Origin: Telmatactis stephensoni
Lineage: Eukaryota > Cnidaria > Anthozoa > Actiniaria > Isophelliidae
DNA length: 64,000 nt
Assembly (NCBI GenBank): GCA_029948255.1
Contig: JALIZF010001773.1
Span: forward strand, 306,501 to 370,500
Direction of reading: 5' to 3'
In this document: positions 41,588-54,999 of the stretch, piece after piece
How the letters are laid out: each line of letters starts with the position of its first letter
Position numbering within the stretch: the first letter of the stretch is position 1
Notes under the pieces: model-generated
Told to the model about the DNA's origin: nothing
Seen by the model: the letters and a program-made list of their open reading frames with translations, nothing else
The model's database searches: none
Made by a program: the position numbers and the translations under genes

Positions 41588-42091
41588 AAGAGAAAAGAAA
41601 GAAAAACAGGAAAAATGGGTTTGTGAAAGAGAAAAAGAGAGAAGAAAAAGAGAAAAAGAAAAAAAAAAAAAAAAAGCAGGAAAGACAAACAATAGTTGTC
41701 ACGGTAACTGTCAATTTGGTGCTGTTCTAGAAGACTGAAGGCTCAATTATACAGTGACGCCTGACGAATTCTAGGCTTTACGTTCGGTGAGCGTACTGAT
41801 CGTGGCCTGAATTCAGCTTCTAAGTGCTTTTCCGAGTCATTTTGTAGCACAGAAGTCGCTTGGCTTGCATCATTAAGCAAGAAAAGACGGCGGAGACAAT
41901 CTCCTGGAAGAACTCAGGAGTGGGAAGCGACTTTACGAAGAAAGAGTCACAGTAATTACGGAGACAAGATTCAACTGTGATCTCTGGAGTATTGAGGCTT
42001 CTCTGGTCGTTCTGTGATGCATTCCCCAAGCCAACAAGGCCATTTCGGCGAGTTTTGAACTGTAACGAAGGCAATCGGTGCCGTCTGTGGC
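41588..42091. other. 504-bp segment bracketed by 63-bp direct repeats
   Basis: Starts with a purine-rich AAGAAAAAG tract ending in poly-A (41658-41676). On the minus strand it has an open frame of at least 84 codons (41820-42074) including NGLVGLGNASQNDQRSLN and FFVKSLPTPEFFQEIV. I do not recognise the family. Composition looks more coding-like than the surroundings; it may be a gene or retroelement fragment. Confidence 0.4.
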
Positions 42092-42154
42092 TTATCGTTA
42101 CTATTGTTATTATTGTACGTACATCATCATTTTAATGTCAGTAATTGGTTATTT
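42092..42154. repeat. 63-bp perfect direct repeat, right copy
   Basis: Second copy of 41525-41587. The length is far beyond a normal target-site duplication, so segmental duplication is likelier. Confidence 0.93.
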
Positions 42155-42264
42155 TTTAAGACAAAGATAATGATTAATGATAATAATAATTGAAGATATA
42201 TCGTATTTACTTCATAAAGCAATAAAATAGTAATAAAATTGATAATAGACATAAAAAGATGAAG

Positions 42265-42325
42265 TAATAATAATTATGATGATGATAATGATGATGGTGA
42301 TGATGATGATGATAATAATAAAGAA
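42265..42325. repeat. (GAT)n tract
   Basis: Impure GATGAT/AATAAT trinucleotides. Confidence 0.85.
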
Positions 42326-42329
42326 TGGT

Positions 42330-45300
42330 AAAAATATTTATCTTCCTTGGAAGTGACTCAATAAGGAGAGCTTAACAAATATCACAACTAAACGGAACTT
42401 CATAACGAATTTCGATTTGTCTCAAAACCAAAGCTAATTTATAATACTGTCTTTGTGTCTTTGATCCATCGAGTTTTTTTTCTTTTGTATATTGATAAAA
42501 CTATCAGTTGCAATCAATTATGCCATTGAAATGACAGCATTGGTTTGCTTTTTCGTCCAACATTAGGCGATTACCCGTGACATCTGACAGATGTGAAATT
42601 GATGTTCATATATAGTTTGGTGCTTTATCTTACACAAGAAACCCCAAAAGAGAAAATTTCAAGTGTTCAAGAACTTTAAAACACTGCAGCGAGATTTAGA
42701 GAGACTCTGTTGAGGTTTGGAGTGCAGGATTTTACATGAAAGAAGTCTTATACTTTAGCTTGAAAAGCTAAAAGTTGACAATATAGGCCGAGACAAAAGC
42801 TTAGCAAATACAACTGGAAAGTAAAGAAGTGATATTGATGAATTAATCTCTTTGCTTTTTAATGCTTTTTTCCCATAGTTTTTTTTTCCTGTGTATTTTA
42901 ATGTATACATCTATCAGCTTATTATTTATCTATTTTTTTTATATGAAATAAGTATAAAAATTAAGTTACAATTATCAAATGAAATATAGATATTTATATA
43001 TGGTGATGCTTTGAAGTGTGCGATGGTTAGAGGAGCAAAGCTTTCGAGCTAGCTAACCATTATTGCGACAAACTTAAGCAAAAATGATTGTATAAAGATA
43101 AGTATTTCATGGAACCATTTGCTCATGTTGTTTAATGCATTCAGCATTTTTTGATAACGGAGAAGAAAGAAGAAGAAAATATATCCACACAATAGAAAAT
43201 AAGAGGATTTGAAAAAAGAAAAAATACAAGGACTTCAAATTTAATGACATATATCTTATCTCTTGCACATAATTTGGCACTGAGAACATCAGGCTAATTT
43301 CTATTAGAGCTAGATCTCGTAACTAAAATAAGTTTACGATTTTTATTCATATCTTTTCATTCTTCTCTCATTATACGTAAAGTCAAGTATGGTATACTTA
43401 AATCTCGAAGTGAAAGCTTCTAAGTTTGTTATCATTCAAAAAGATTGTCTGCTTTATTTGTCATTTCTTTGTTATATTTCCGATTTTTCTGTCCGTCTCT
43501 ATTTTCTATTCTTATCTCTTTTATCGCGCAGTGTTTTTCTTTCATTTTTTTTTTCTTCAGTTCTTCCTTTCAATATTTCGTTTCACTTTCAAGTATTTAT
43601 CTTCTGTTCAGTAAACTAAATGTTTATTTTCTTTCATTTGCTTCTTTCATATTTGCATTTTCTTCGCTTTCCAATCATCCATCTAAGCTTTTATCGGCAT
43701 ATTTTCGTAATTTCTATATGTTTTATTTCTTGACAGTCTCCATGTCACCAAGTGTAGATGATTGTTTTGAAATCTCGTCGTCATGGCCTGTTGCTAGGGA
43801 GATGGAAATCAAGCTCCTTTTTTTCGCGCCTCAAATTTGTCAGCCTAACAAAATCTCTCTCTTTCTGTAAACCAAACCTTTTTTCCCGTCAAGATCATGT
43901 CAATATTCGCTTCATATATAGATCAATTCGATAAATCGCTCTACTCTAAAAGAATTTCCACCGGCGCTAGGCTAGTATTATAGATCTTCTTTGATCTCAT
44001 TGTCAAGAACTTCGTGCTGGGAGCTGGAAGGGCTTAAATACAGAGAAGATTAAAAGATCTTTTTCCCAGGAAAAAAACAACCAGCCATTGCCCTCATTTG
44101 ATGAGAATGTCAATAAACTCGGGCAAAGGAATATTAAATAGCACTTACGAATTTGCATATTTTAGAGATATATAGAGTACAGTTTGATAGCTATGTTGTC
44201 CGCAAGTAAGGGTTAGTCATCGATGGGTCATTCGCACGGTCAAAACGTTATGAATATTGGCGACATTCTAACTCTAAGGTATGAGATTTGATATACTTTA
44301 CAAGGGAATCAAAGTGTGTCCTCAGTTTCACCGGGTCTTGCCAATATTGTATGGCGTGGTATACATTACCCTCAACAAAAACAAAATTCTCGAAAGCAAA
44401 AAACAACTGCTCTTGAAGAATTCAGTTCGTCAAAAGATCATGAATTTCTTGGCAACGCGAGCTTTCTATAAGATTCTTAAGGCGTATTTAGATCCATTTT
44501 GAAGGAAAAATTGATATCAATCAGTTTTTAACCGTTTTTACCGAGCTATTTGCCAAGTGTACAATACAGGGATGGTTTCAACGTCAATGTATCCGGTATT
44601 CAGCGAATGTCAAGGAAACTAAATCTCAAAAGCGCCGAGGGCAGACGAAAATGGAAAAGTTGTCATTTCTTTGGCAAATCCTTTTCTATGTTTCTACGAG
44701 AAGAGAGGCCATACGTTTTTAATAAAAAACAAAGTCAATGTTACTTTGCTAGTTGAAAAGTAGGCTGCGAATCAGTAGATTTGTTGAGAATTTGGTTGAT
44801 GTTTTATATATTGAAAGAATTACAAAGTTTTATTCAGGATATTTTTTTTACATTTAGTTTTCGATGTATTATTCAAGACGATATTAATCTTACATTAGCT
44901 TGAAGACAACTCTTCAAGAAACAACCAGTAGAATAACTATAAAGCATCTAATGCAGTTATAACAAAGCCGGACAAAAATGCTCCCATTTTCCCTTTTATT
45001 TCGACTTTGCGGGGGCTAACGGTACTTCGCAAAACAAGACTTAGTGAATCAATCCTACTAATACGCCTGATAAAACAGAGAACAACTTAATTAGAAGAAT
45101 CTAGCATTACTTTGCTCGGGGTATTTTATTGTCATTATCTAGTGACGGTTTCTTTTGTAAAGGGGAAATTTCTCATCTTAGAGATTAGGCTATATGTGAT
45201 CTAAAATACAAGTCGCAATAGCATTGCGATTATAGACAATTAAGTCCAAAAAAGGACAACATCTCGACTAAATATTCTATATATATGCAGGAACTCTTTT

Positions 45301-46900
45301 TTAACGAAAAAGCGAAGGCAAAAAGGTTTGACAAATTACTGTTTTTGTTATTGTTTATCATTTGTATCGAGCTATCAGGGGATTTTCACATGTATTTAGA
45401 AACGGAGTTGAAGAAAAGCCTCATTTCATTGTAACACGATTTTATTCAAGATTAAATAATTTAGCCTTAAAAGGACTTTAATTTTTGTTACTAAATTGAT
45501 TGTACTGATGCTTCAGTTCCTAATGTATCGACTCAATTAAGAAAATCTTGAATTCCAAGGACTTCAAGCCTACTCCTAGTTGAGCAAAAATGGACTCAAA
45601 GAGTTCTCTACGCGGAAATTCGACACGGAAGTTTTATCCCTCTTTTGTTACATTTAGCGGCGAACAAAAAGTCTTTCTGTAAAGATTTTGAACCGTAAAC
45701 ATTCAATTATATTGCTGGTACTTTTCCTAGGGCTGTCACAACAAGGGAAAGCACTCTAATTATTTTAATTTAAGCTAATTCCCATTCGAGAGCTAGGGAA
45801 GGACTTGATCTGACTCTATCAAAAACACATTTCGTTGGTATTTTGAATGAAAAAAATCATTATCTTCTCTATTCAAATCATCCCAAGGTAAGCGCTGAGA
45901 ATGCTTCTATCTACTCGAAAAGTTACTAGCAAGTTCCACATTTTAAGCGATAATTAAATGGTGGAAATATGGGTAAAAGAATTGACAAAACATGTCAAAG
46001 TTGTTTTCTTTTCTCGTCAACACTGCCATCACACCTCCAACTGATAAAGTATATCATATTTTCACCATTTCGTGTCTCATAGCTTTTTCAAATTACAAGA
46101 TATCTTCTCAGTTATCTTACAATTTATCTATTATTCTTTCTTTGTTACTCAATGAATATTTTACTCAAAAAAATTGCAATTGAGGAATTTTTGGAACATA
46201 TAAATAGGAAGTAGCGTATCTAATAGAGTAGCAAACAAGCCAACTTTCCGAGTCTATAAGCCGTAATTAAAAAGCGAAACCGATAAATGTATTTTTCATC
46301 ATCCAAAAAGATTACCATTAATTCAACTACATCATTAATTATGTAATAAAACTTTAAAAGGACCTTCATAAATTGACGCCATTTCATGTTTGAGGTTAAA
46401 TAGCTGAGAAAATCGACCCGGCGCGTTGCCTAGGCAACAAATGGCTCATCCCGACAAAATTGCTATTCTAAAGAAATCCTTCCGACTAGAAATGCCTGAG
46501 GCTTGTGAGGATAATAATAATAATAACAAATTGGAGTTTCCTTTAAATATTATGTAATTTAATGATGTTTTGATAAACAAAGGGAAGTCTTTTTGTTGAG
46601 TTGATTTTAAATAACATTTCTGACAAGCGATTGAATTGTTGATTGATTTGGGGACTGAAGGCTATTTTTAGGACAAAAACTTCCATTTATTTGAGAGTTC
46701 CTCTTACAAAGGGCCAAAACAGATTTGGGATTGAGTTATGGACTCACACGCTGATTAAATCCTCTTCTTGACTTAGACAAAATGACTTCAGGTTTATTTT
46801 TCCTTTAATGCTACATCTCCCATGTCAATACTGAAAATTGCTTCTAATTTCAGTCTCTTTCTGTCCCCTAATGTTCTTATCTAGAGGTTATTTCAATTGT
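42330..46900. other. Gene-poor AT-rich DNA
   Basis: The T-rich open frames around 43389-43870 are low-complexity (Phe/Ser/Leu-rich from a T/C-rich strand). I found no conserved exon, RNA gene or element with clear ends. Confidence 0.45.
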
Positions 46901-46922
46901 TTTCATCCTGTTTACAATAATA

Positions 46923-47185
46923 CAGCCCACATTCGAAAGAGTTCCTGAGTTCGGATTTAAGATGATACGACGTAGTTTCAGAAATTCTGTCAGTTCTGCG
47001 TTGCGCAGTGACAGACATGCACAAAATGTACTTTATCACATCCCACATTTCAAAAATTTCCTGAAATACGAAATGGCTTCAGAAATTCTGTCAGTACAGC
47101 TCTATATCATTAGAAACATGCGCAGAGTACACCTTATCACGTCCCACATTCGAAAGATATCCTGAATTTGTGATTAGAAGTGATA
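46923..47185. repeat. Degenerate tandem repeat, about 110-bp unit
   Basis: Three partial copies of CCCACATT.GAAAGA..TCCTGA followed by TTCAGAAATTCTGTCAGT and ..GTAC..TATCAC. The open frame 46962-47165 arises inside it. Confidence 0.65.
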
Positions 47186-48315
47186 TGCGGTTGTAAATTC
47201 AGAGTGTCTGGTCGCACTTGGTGAGGTCAGTGATCTCACTTTTATTGACACTTCTTGTACAAAACAATAATGATAATACAGAATAATCTCAGCAGTGTGT
47301 CTGATATCACTTAATTATCAATAATACATCTCATAAAGAATGTTGTATCCTTCGGCATTTCTATATAAAATGTTATCTGTCCGTGTTGATGTAAAAGCCC
47401 CCGCACGTGACCTTTTAAAGGTGTTACTCATAAATAATTAATAAGGTTTGGAATTTTGTTATAATTAGTATTATATCATCATTACTGTCAATACCATAGT
47501 AATATGATATTTGCTTGTTACTGCCATAATATAAGTGCGCGAAAGCCGGGGATGACGAACTAACTTTTTATGGGAGGGGGGGAGGGGGAGGGGATTTCTG
47601 ACTTTGCATCTCAAAATGAAATTCCAGTACAACTTAAGTCTTACAAAAACTCCTGCCGGAGAAAAATCACTCCCCCAGTGAAAGTCATATGGTTGGTTTT
47701 GGGAATTAAGGGACAGAGTTCGTAGCATTGAAGCAAGAAATCGACGGACAAGACCTGAGACTAAATCAGGGCAGAGGAATGAAATTACTTCTAAACATAT
47801 GTGTGCCCATATAGACGCCTCGCAGCTACTTTTGTTGAGTTTTAATCATATCATTCCCTTGGGAATGAAAAGTTAATGTTGAATGAACCACACCCCTGGG
47901 AACGTTGTCTGTTACAACTTGTTCTGGACATGAAAATTAATTGTGTCAGCATTGTTAAGTTTATGGTATTTTGTCTATATATACTGGATGCTGATTAGTC
48001 CACCTGATCAGGTCGACCAATCAGAAACGATAGAAAACTTTACTTCCGGAGGAAGCTCTGACAGACAACATATCCAGGGGTATTTTTTTCTGGAAGCGAG
48101 AAACAAGCGTCAGAATAATCCCCCTTCCCAAGGATGTGTAAAACTCAGCCCAGGAAGAAAACGGCTATGTAAATGTACCCCTAGAGACACGAGGAAAAAG
48201 GGACAAAACACATTAGTTAGGATCGTTAAAAACACTAGGGAAACACAGATCGTTATAGTTATAACCTTAATCACCCATTTCTTAAAAGTCGGCACATAAA
48301 GGAGATTTCGTTTAA

Positions 48316-48440
48316 CTGTGAAAACGGCACCACACGGTCACGGCACGGTTACGACAAGAATTTCGAATGTTTTTATAGACAACACGGCACTGACACGGTT
48401 ACGGCACAGCGCGGCACACTCATACGAAATCTGCTCTCAT
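48316..48440. repeat. Family G CGGCAC repeat, copy 2
   Basis: ACACGGTCACGGCACGGTTACG, TTTTTATAGACAACACGGCAC and ACTCATACGAAATCTGCTCT correspond to 9241-9392 in the opposite sense of the edge motif. Confidence 0.65.
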
Positions 48441-48639
48441 CAGAGGCACTCAAATGAAGAACACTGGTATTTATGTACAAGAATTCATAAAGGTCTCTGG
48501 GCTATTACCACCGTTTGTATAATTACGCACTGCGTCAGACAAAAGTATCCACTGGAATAGGGCCAGAGGCTACCATCAATCCAACAAGGTAAGTACTTGG
48601 CGTATGCAACACCGATTGTATCCAATCTATTTGATAAAC

Positions 48640-48962
48640 TTGGTGTTTCATACAATTGGTGCTACGTACACGCTGCAATTTGTTCTCGAGCTTGCAATCA
48701 ATTTTAAGGATTTTGTTGCAAGAGCGAAATTGCCGAGTGTATCATGTCTGGCACCATAGGCGGCAACGATGTCTCGCAACAAAATAATGTTGCAGAAAGT
48801 TCGAAAGTTTGAACTTTTCTCTGTAACATTTTAAACATTTCACGCTTGTACAGAATGTTGCAGAATGATGACAGACGCTGCAATTTTTCTCTGCAACAAA
48901 ATCTAGAATTGCATTGCTAGCGCTAGAAAAAATTGCAGCGTGTATCGGCGGCTTTAGAAGAC
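48640..48962. mobile_element. Element with inverted TACACGCTGCAATTT ends
   Basis: Left ACGTACACGCTGCAATTTGTTCT and right AAAAATTGCAGCGTGTATCGG are inverted, with GCTAGCAATGCAATTCTAG-like subterminal repeats and repeated TGTTGCAGA inside. The minus-strand open frame 48742-49047 is a by-product of this repeat. Confidence 0.7.
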
Positions 48963-49108
48963 AAAGGGATATTAGGAACGCCAGGACGAGCTTTAAAATA
49001 TTCAACAATGAGAACAAATTCAAATCGTAAGTAATGTCACCAGTCACTATGGAAATTAATTAAATACACGATAAGGAAATAGAGAAAATTGGGGTATGCA
49101 GTGAGGGA

Positions 49109-49313
49109 TACCAGGAGCGGATCCAGGGGGTGGCAGTAGGTGCACCGGACACCCCCCTACCGCCGTACTTACTTATTTTTTTCTATAGGCTTCTTGCGAG
49201 ATGACGTCATCAGATACCATTGTTAGGAGGCCGCCATCTTGGATGTAATGTCATCTCTAAAGAGGCCTATTTGGGACACCCCCTTTGCAAAATCCTGGAT
49301 TCGCCCCTGGATA
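49109..49313. mobile_element. MITE with inverted CCAGGnGCGGATCCAGG ends
   Basis: Left CCAGGAGCGGATCCAGGGGG and right CCTGGATTCGCCCCTGG, with GGACACCCCC also near both ends. The middle contains GATGACGTCATC and GCCGCCATCTTGGATG. Confidence 0.75.
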
Positions 49314-49499
49314 CTGCAGACTTGAGCTACAAAATTATTAAGAAACATTAGGAACACCTGGAAGCTAAAATATCTACTACAGACCACAGGCAAACAACAG
49401 CTAGAAGGCAAAAATTTCTTTATACAGACATGCTACTCGGCAGCGAGAATGCAAAAATGTATTTATTATGCAGATCGTAAAAAAGTCAAATCAACAGCT

Positions 49500-49700
49500 A
49501 GAGGGCAAAACAAACAAATAGACTGCTAGACGAACAACAAAAAGAACAAACAAGCAATCAGACAAACAATTCAAACGACCGAACAAAACCCAAAACAACA
49601 TCATTATCATCATCAACAACAACAATAACACAAAACAACAAGCTAAACAGCAACCAAAAACAAACAAATAAACAAAACTAACAAGCAGCCATACTCTAAA
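49500..49700. repeat. (CAAA)n/(AACA)n simple sequence
   Basis: Low-complexity A/C-rich stretch with scattered CATCAT units. The 88-codon minus frame over it is compositional. Confidence 0.75.
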
Positions 49701-50724
49701 ACTGAGGCCCTTCACAAATGATATATAATAAACATCAACAACAAATTGCATAAACATACAAGCTACCGTACTACGGAAAGTACCTGAGTTAAGTTATAAA
49801 TAAGAGCGCTTTGTAAAACTGGGACTGCTTACGAGAGCTGTGGGCATAAATAGATCTTCTGTTCCTTGCAAAAGTCTTTAATTTGAATAAATAAAAATCT
49901 TTACCTCAACACTAACTGATCTAATTTCCTGCACAATCTGACAGTACAGGTTAATTCAGATACGAGTCTGTTTCTCCGTTAGTACAGATGACTCCGCACA
50001 ACCCCCACCCCTCCCCCAAAATTAAGAAGAAAAAAATAAAGTCATTTGGTAAGGAATTTATTTGCCTAAAACCCAATACGTGGCTGTACAGATGGCAAAT
50101 TTGCCTCTTTTGTATTTATTAATTAATTTTACCAAATGTTCAGAAAAGGGAAAAACAAATACAGTTTACTCTCTCCCTTAACCACAATGCCTTTTGTTCT
50201 TTTTAGTCCCTCAGGTTCAGAAACCAAAAAAAATTAATTAACACCAAATGCAATTTGTTTTGATATGTTGATATCAGTGCAAAATAATAAGATATATTAT
50301 AATATGATATATAATGCTTTTTATATTACATAATATAATAAATCTCCAATATACAATTCTATAAATATAAAATACTATCCAAGAAGTACAAAATCGATGT
50401 TTTTAGTCCATAACTGAAAAATTTCTGTCACGACTCAGTTTAGAATATTTTTCCGTGTATCCCCTTGTACAACAGACCAAGTTCACACAAGAAACATGTT
50501 ACATTTACGTCAAAAATGAGTAATAATATACACTGAACTAAAATTTGGCATCTTATTACAAGCACATTTGAAAACCGCCAGCCTTCTTAAGGATTGGCTA
50601 AATTATACATAACATATATAGTAAATATATTATTATGCAATATATATTTCATAATAGAGAAATATCTATCAGGTAAGAACTATTATAAATATTATTGTTA
50701 AGTAGGAACATTTTGTATATATAC

Positions 50725-50850
50725 AGTGAGAGTAGATTTCGTATGAAAGTGAAACGCATCGCGCCGCGCCGTGACGGCCGTATCAGCGCCGTGATGTCTA
50801 TAAAAACATTCGGAATTCTTGCCGTAACTGTGTAACGTTTTCATGCGTAA
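50725..50850. repeat. Family G CGGCAC repeat, copy 3
   Basis: GAGTAGATTTCGTATGAAAG, CGCGCCGTGACGGCCGTATC, then TCTATAAAAACATTCGGAAT and CTTGCCGTAAC match the order of the 9241 copy, in the same orientation. Confidence 0.65.
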
Positions 50851-51734
50851 ACCATTTCTCTTAGATTGATAATTATAAAGATGTGCGGTAAACGGCGCCC
50901 GTCAAACTGCTCTACAAAAATGAATCTAGTGCGGATATCCTGGCAAAATGAGTGAGTTATGAACTTTTTTTCATATTTTTATAATGTATGATTTCAGTGA
51001 AAACTTTGTTTGCAAGTGGAATACTTTTTATTGCGCTATAATCAGTGCTTTTCAACTCCTTGTAGTCGACTTATGCTCATTAAAAACGTACCGCCGGCAA
51101 AGCCTATTACTTTTCGCTCACTTACATTTTTTTTTTGGAAAAAATCAATTTCAGTTTGTTTGAGGAAATTAATTGTCTGATCTACTCAGGATGTAACTCA
51201 GCAAAATCGTTTTCGAGAAACAACAAGAACATTTCATTTCCCTCGAATCGGCGTTTTGTTAAAGGGGAATCGATATTGCTAATTCAGTTTATCCGCGGAT
51301 TATAAGGCTTCTTTGAGGCAGAGTATATTAACGGTGAATCCAATATAGTAACTTTGAAAGAGGTTAAGATATAAACGAACTCAAAACAAAGACACGCGCA
51401 CGACGGCAGGTGAGACTGAAAAAAGAGAGATTAAATAACGGCAAAAAAGAAGAAGAAATCGATCAAATTCAAGTACGTATTATTACCGTTTGAATTAATT
51501 TTGGTATTGTCATTTCCTTTATGTATTAGTTTTTCTCGTCAATCTCATTTTGTTCTATTAATTCACATAAATTTATTCGTTTATAACACTAACGTTTATT
51601 CAAAGTATTGAAAAAAGTAATATGAATTTGAATTTCTCTCGTCCATGCGTTGTATGACGTCTTTATTTAATCAATCGGGCATCGGCGTTTTTTTCCCATC
51701 TAGCGTTGGATTATTTGTTCGGCATGCAATTTAT

Positions 51735-51915
51735 ATCTATTCATCCATCCATCCATCCATCCATCCATCCATCCATCCCATCCATCCATCCATCCCTCCA
51801 TCCGTCCGTCCGTCCGTCCACCCATCCATCCATCCATCCATCCATCCGTCCGTCCGTCCGTCCGTTCGTCCGCGCGTCCGTTCGTCCGTCCGTTCGTCTG
51901 TTCTTTCGTTCGTTG
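51735..51915. repeat. (CATC)n grading into (CGTC)n
   Basis: Tetranucleotide array with alternating CATC and CGTC blocks ending in TTCG units. It explains the Ser-Ile-His-Pro and Met-Asp-Gly-Trp frames on the two strands. Confidence 0.95.
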
Positions 51916-53559
51916 GTTCGTTTAAATTCACCGCGTACGTTCATCCATTCATTTCTCGTTCATTCCCTTACTAACACAACATCACGTTTTATCTGTCAAC
52001 TGATCCAATCTTTAGATTGTCGAGATATAGATATTACATTAAGTGGCTTACAGTAAGCAACAAAACCCGGCACCTTTAGTCGTACAGATTACTACCTTTA
52101 ATTGAGAAAACAAAGGCACGACAACATTAACGACACCATACGGAAAAAATTCCTGCTCAGTAAACAAACTAACAGATAGGTGGTTCAATTGCATTACGTT
52201 CAAACTCAGTATGATGTCCCGATTCGTTTCGTTACAATTGTTGAATGAGGCACAACACTACCCTCGCTGTACAAGCCCGGAACGAACTCCAGATTAACAA
52301 CGCAACTTAACCGCATACTCATTTTAAATCTTTTAAATCCTTTTGCTTTTGAAATAAGCTGCTTCTTCAGGAAAAGAGTATAGATGTTAGAGAGCACATC
52401 TTTGATGTGTCGTTTTGTCTGTTTGGTGGTAAAATGAACACCACATTTTACTTCTATCGTTTTATTCAGAATTATTTGATCGGTGAAATGGCAACACATG
52501 CTATCACAACAGACTTTTGTTCAGTTCGAATAGTGGGCGTATAAGCTTTTTAGAATAATATATTTCTTTGATAGGTTAGAAAGTAAACGAATTAATAAAT
52601 CAGAAACGTCAGGCAGACGTAATTAAGTCGGTACGACATGAGGGCGTTCCGTCATCAATGAAAATTTTTGCAACTTTAACTCGATTTGAATTATATGTCA
52701 GGTGTTAACAGTCGTTTTACTGCCGGCATGTGTTCTGAAACTTGCTAATAAGCCTTTGAGTTTGAATGTAAATAATGTTTGTTTTCAACGTGTTTCACTG
52801 CACTGCGAAAGTAATTTAAGCTTTTTACTCTCTGACGTAATTTTGCTTTTGGTACGTAATGTATTCCGAGTGGATTTTGAAACAAAACAAAAAAACAACA
52901 ACAAAATTAAACGAAACAAAAACTCAAAACAAAACAAAACAGAAAAAAACAATGACAACATAATACTAATTACTCATCTGAAATGTCCACTGAATCAATT
53001 TTTTCCATGATTTGTTTGACCACTTGATCTTTTCACTCTTTATTGAGTCATTTAATGTTTTGCGTATGAATATAATGAATTATAATATCAGGAGTCTGGC
53101 ACTTTAAAGTTACTTCATTTTTTCATGTTTTTTTTTTCTAGTGTTTATACTTTTCTCGCTATTCTTACATGTTTACTCATTACCATGCATTCTCATTCTA
53201 TCTCCTCTATATCTCAGTTTACAGCAGTTCAAATTGAAATTGATAAACGCTAGAGGCATTAATTCTCAAAATTGTCTGACTTTTACATTGGATTAAAATC
53301 GCACTTTTTCTCTAACCAATCTAGACTGTGGTCTATTTCACTAAGTGTCTTTGGCGAATGACTTTAAGTTGTAATATTGGATGTCAGACACGCAAAAAGC
53401 AAAGGTTTTGGACATTTTTCAGACCCTCGGCGGCAATTTTTATACATAAGATTTCTATTTAAAAAAATCAAAAGGATAAAACATAAAGTGAACTAACAAA
53501 ACAGTAAAAGAAAGGAAAACGAGTTAAAACCAAACATAAACATTTTCTTTATATTTACA

Positions 53560-53616
53560 AAATGAATAAATAAATGAATAAATATATACACTGATATAAA
53601 TATATAACTAACTAGC

Positions 53617-53687
<71 letters not shown>

Positions 53688-53780
53688 ATAGATGAAAAAC
53701 AAACAAACAAACAAATAACCAATGAAATCAATGAATGGATGAACGAATGAATGAATAAATGGATGAATGAATAGAAGAAA
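53560..53780. repeat. (AAAT)n microsatellite, about 18 pure copies
   Basis: Pure TAAA/AAAT units at 53616-53690, flanked by degraded AAAC and GAAT tetranucleotides. Confidence 0.96.
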
Positions 53781-54217
53781 TGAGTAAATAAATGAGTGCT
53801 TGCTTTAATTGGCAAATTAATAATGGGATCAATAAATGACCACATAATTGATCTTATTGCCACGAAATACTGGTCACAAGAACAGAATTTTCCGATGTAA
53901 TTAACCACAACCCTTCTAGGCTAATATATAGCTACAGATCAGACATTACGGAACAGTTTGATATCAATTACGGCCTCAGGAAATCACTTCCCTTTTTCCT
54001 AAATATATTCAAAAAACCCCGAAGGTAAATGATCCCTTAAAAGTTCTCTTAGACACACTGCCCTCAGCAAATACTTTTAAGGGTTTTTTAAAGTGAACCC
54101 ACAGTTGAAAGTACTTAAAAATAGATCTGTAATAGAAAGATGAACTTATAGTAGCAATCCAGATAAATGTGATCCGGTTTCGATCATTCCCTTAGGAATA
54201 CAAAATAAAGAAGTAGT

Positions 54218-54312
54218 AGAAATGTTGGATGAACAAAGAACATAAGAATGAGAAATCTTTTGTTGAGGTTCATCCAAGATGGCGGCCGTGACGTCACATG
54301 CAACCCACCAAT
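54218..54312. mobile_element. Short palindromic repeat, copy 2
   Basis: GTTGGATGAAC...GAGAAATCTTTTGTTGAGG, TTCATCCAAGATGGCGGCCG and TGACGTCACATGCAACCCA match 27150-27240 in the same orientation. Confidence 0.7.
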
Positions 54313-54585
54313 ATCATATTGCCTTGCTAATTTGCATGCCTTTCATATATTTCTCGTGTTTCTCTTGAATCAGTAATTGTATGGGTTGACCAAGAAATCT
54401 ATGTTTGCATTTTCTTCTCTTGCTTCTGGACATTAAAGAATTGTGGTATGTTGAAATGAGCATATGGTTCTAGTTGAGGTGAGCGAGGTAGGTCTAAGGT
54501 TGCATCTCAAGCCGTAGTGGTGACCATAGGGCTAGAACTAAGAATGGATTGTAACCGAACATCTCAGCCTTTCTGAAAAACATAC

Positions 54586-54951
54586 TTACTTAGGAAGATC
54601 ATTTCTGTGGGAGTAAAGCGGCATCCATTCAGATGAAAGCCGGAGTTCTGATTTAGATGCAGGTAATATTATAAGCTTTACACTCCAGGGATAACTCTTT
54701 TGTTCAGTTACTGTCCCAGGGAAAAGAAAACAAACGAGTTAGCTCAAGTGCTATGGACAACCTTCCTTCATTACTTAAGAAGATCATTTCTGTGGGAGTA
54801 AAACGGCAGCTGCCATTCAGATGAAAGTCGGAGTTCTGATTTAGATGCAGGTATTATATGCTTTACACTCCATGGATAACTCTTTTGTTTTACGGTCCCA
54901 GGGAAAAGAAAGCAAAAGAGTTAGCTCAAGTGCTAGGGACAACCTTCCTTC
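54586..54951. repeat. 185-bp tandem duplication
   Basis: Units 54586-54770 and 54771-54951 begin TTACTTA.GAAGATCATTTC and end ACAACCTTCCTTCA. They differ by scattered substitutions and small indels (about 90 percent alike by eye). Confidence 0.9.
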
Positions 54952-54999
54952 ACGTATAGAGGCTTTAGTAAAGGGTTTCAGATAAACTCCTCAGTGGAC

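Noticed and set aside
43389..43870. Overlapping Phe/Ser/Leu-rich plus-strand frames
   Set aside because: Result of a T/C-rich strand; three frames open at once argues against coding.
47943..48299. 118-codon plus-strand frame
   Set aside because: No recognisable domain, compositional bias inconsistent along its length, and no splice or promoter context.
48742..49047. 101-codon cysteine-containing minus frame
   Set aside because: Falls inside the TACACGCTGCAATTT-ended repeat element.
51645..52056. Frames rich in Ser-Ile-His-Pro or Asp-Gly-Trp-Met
   Set aside because: Produced by the CATC/CGTC tetranucleotide array.
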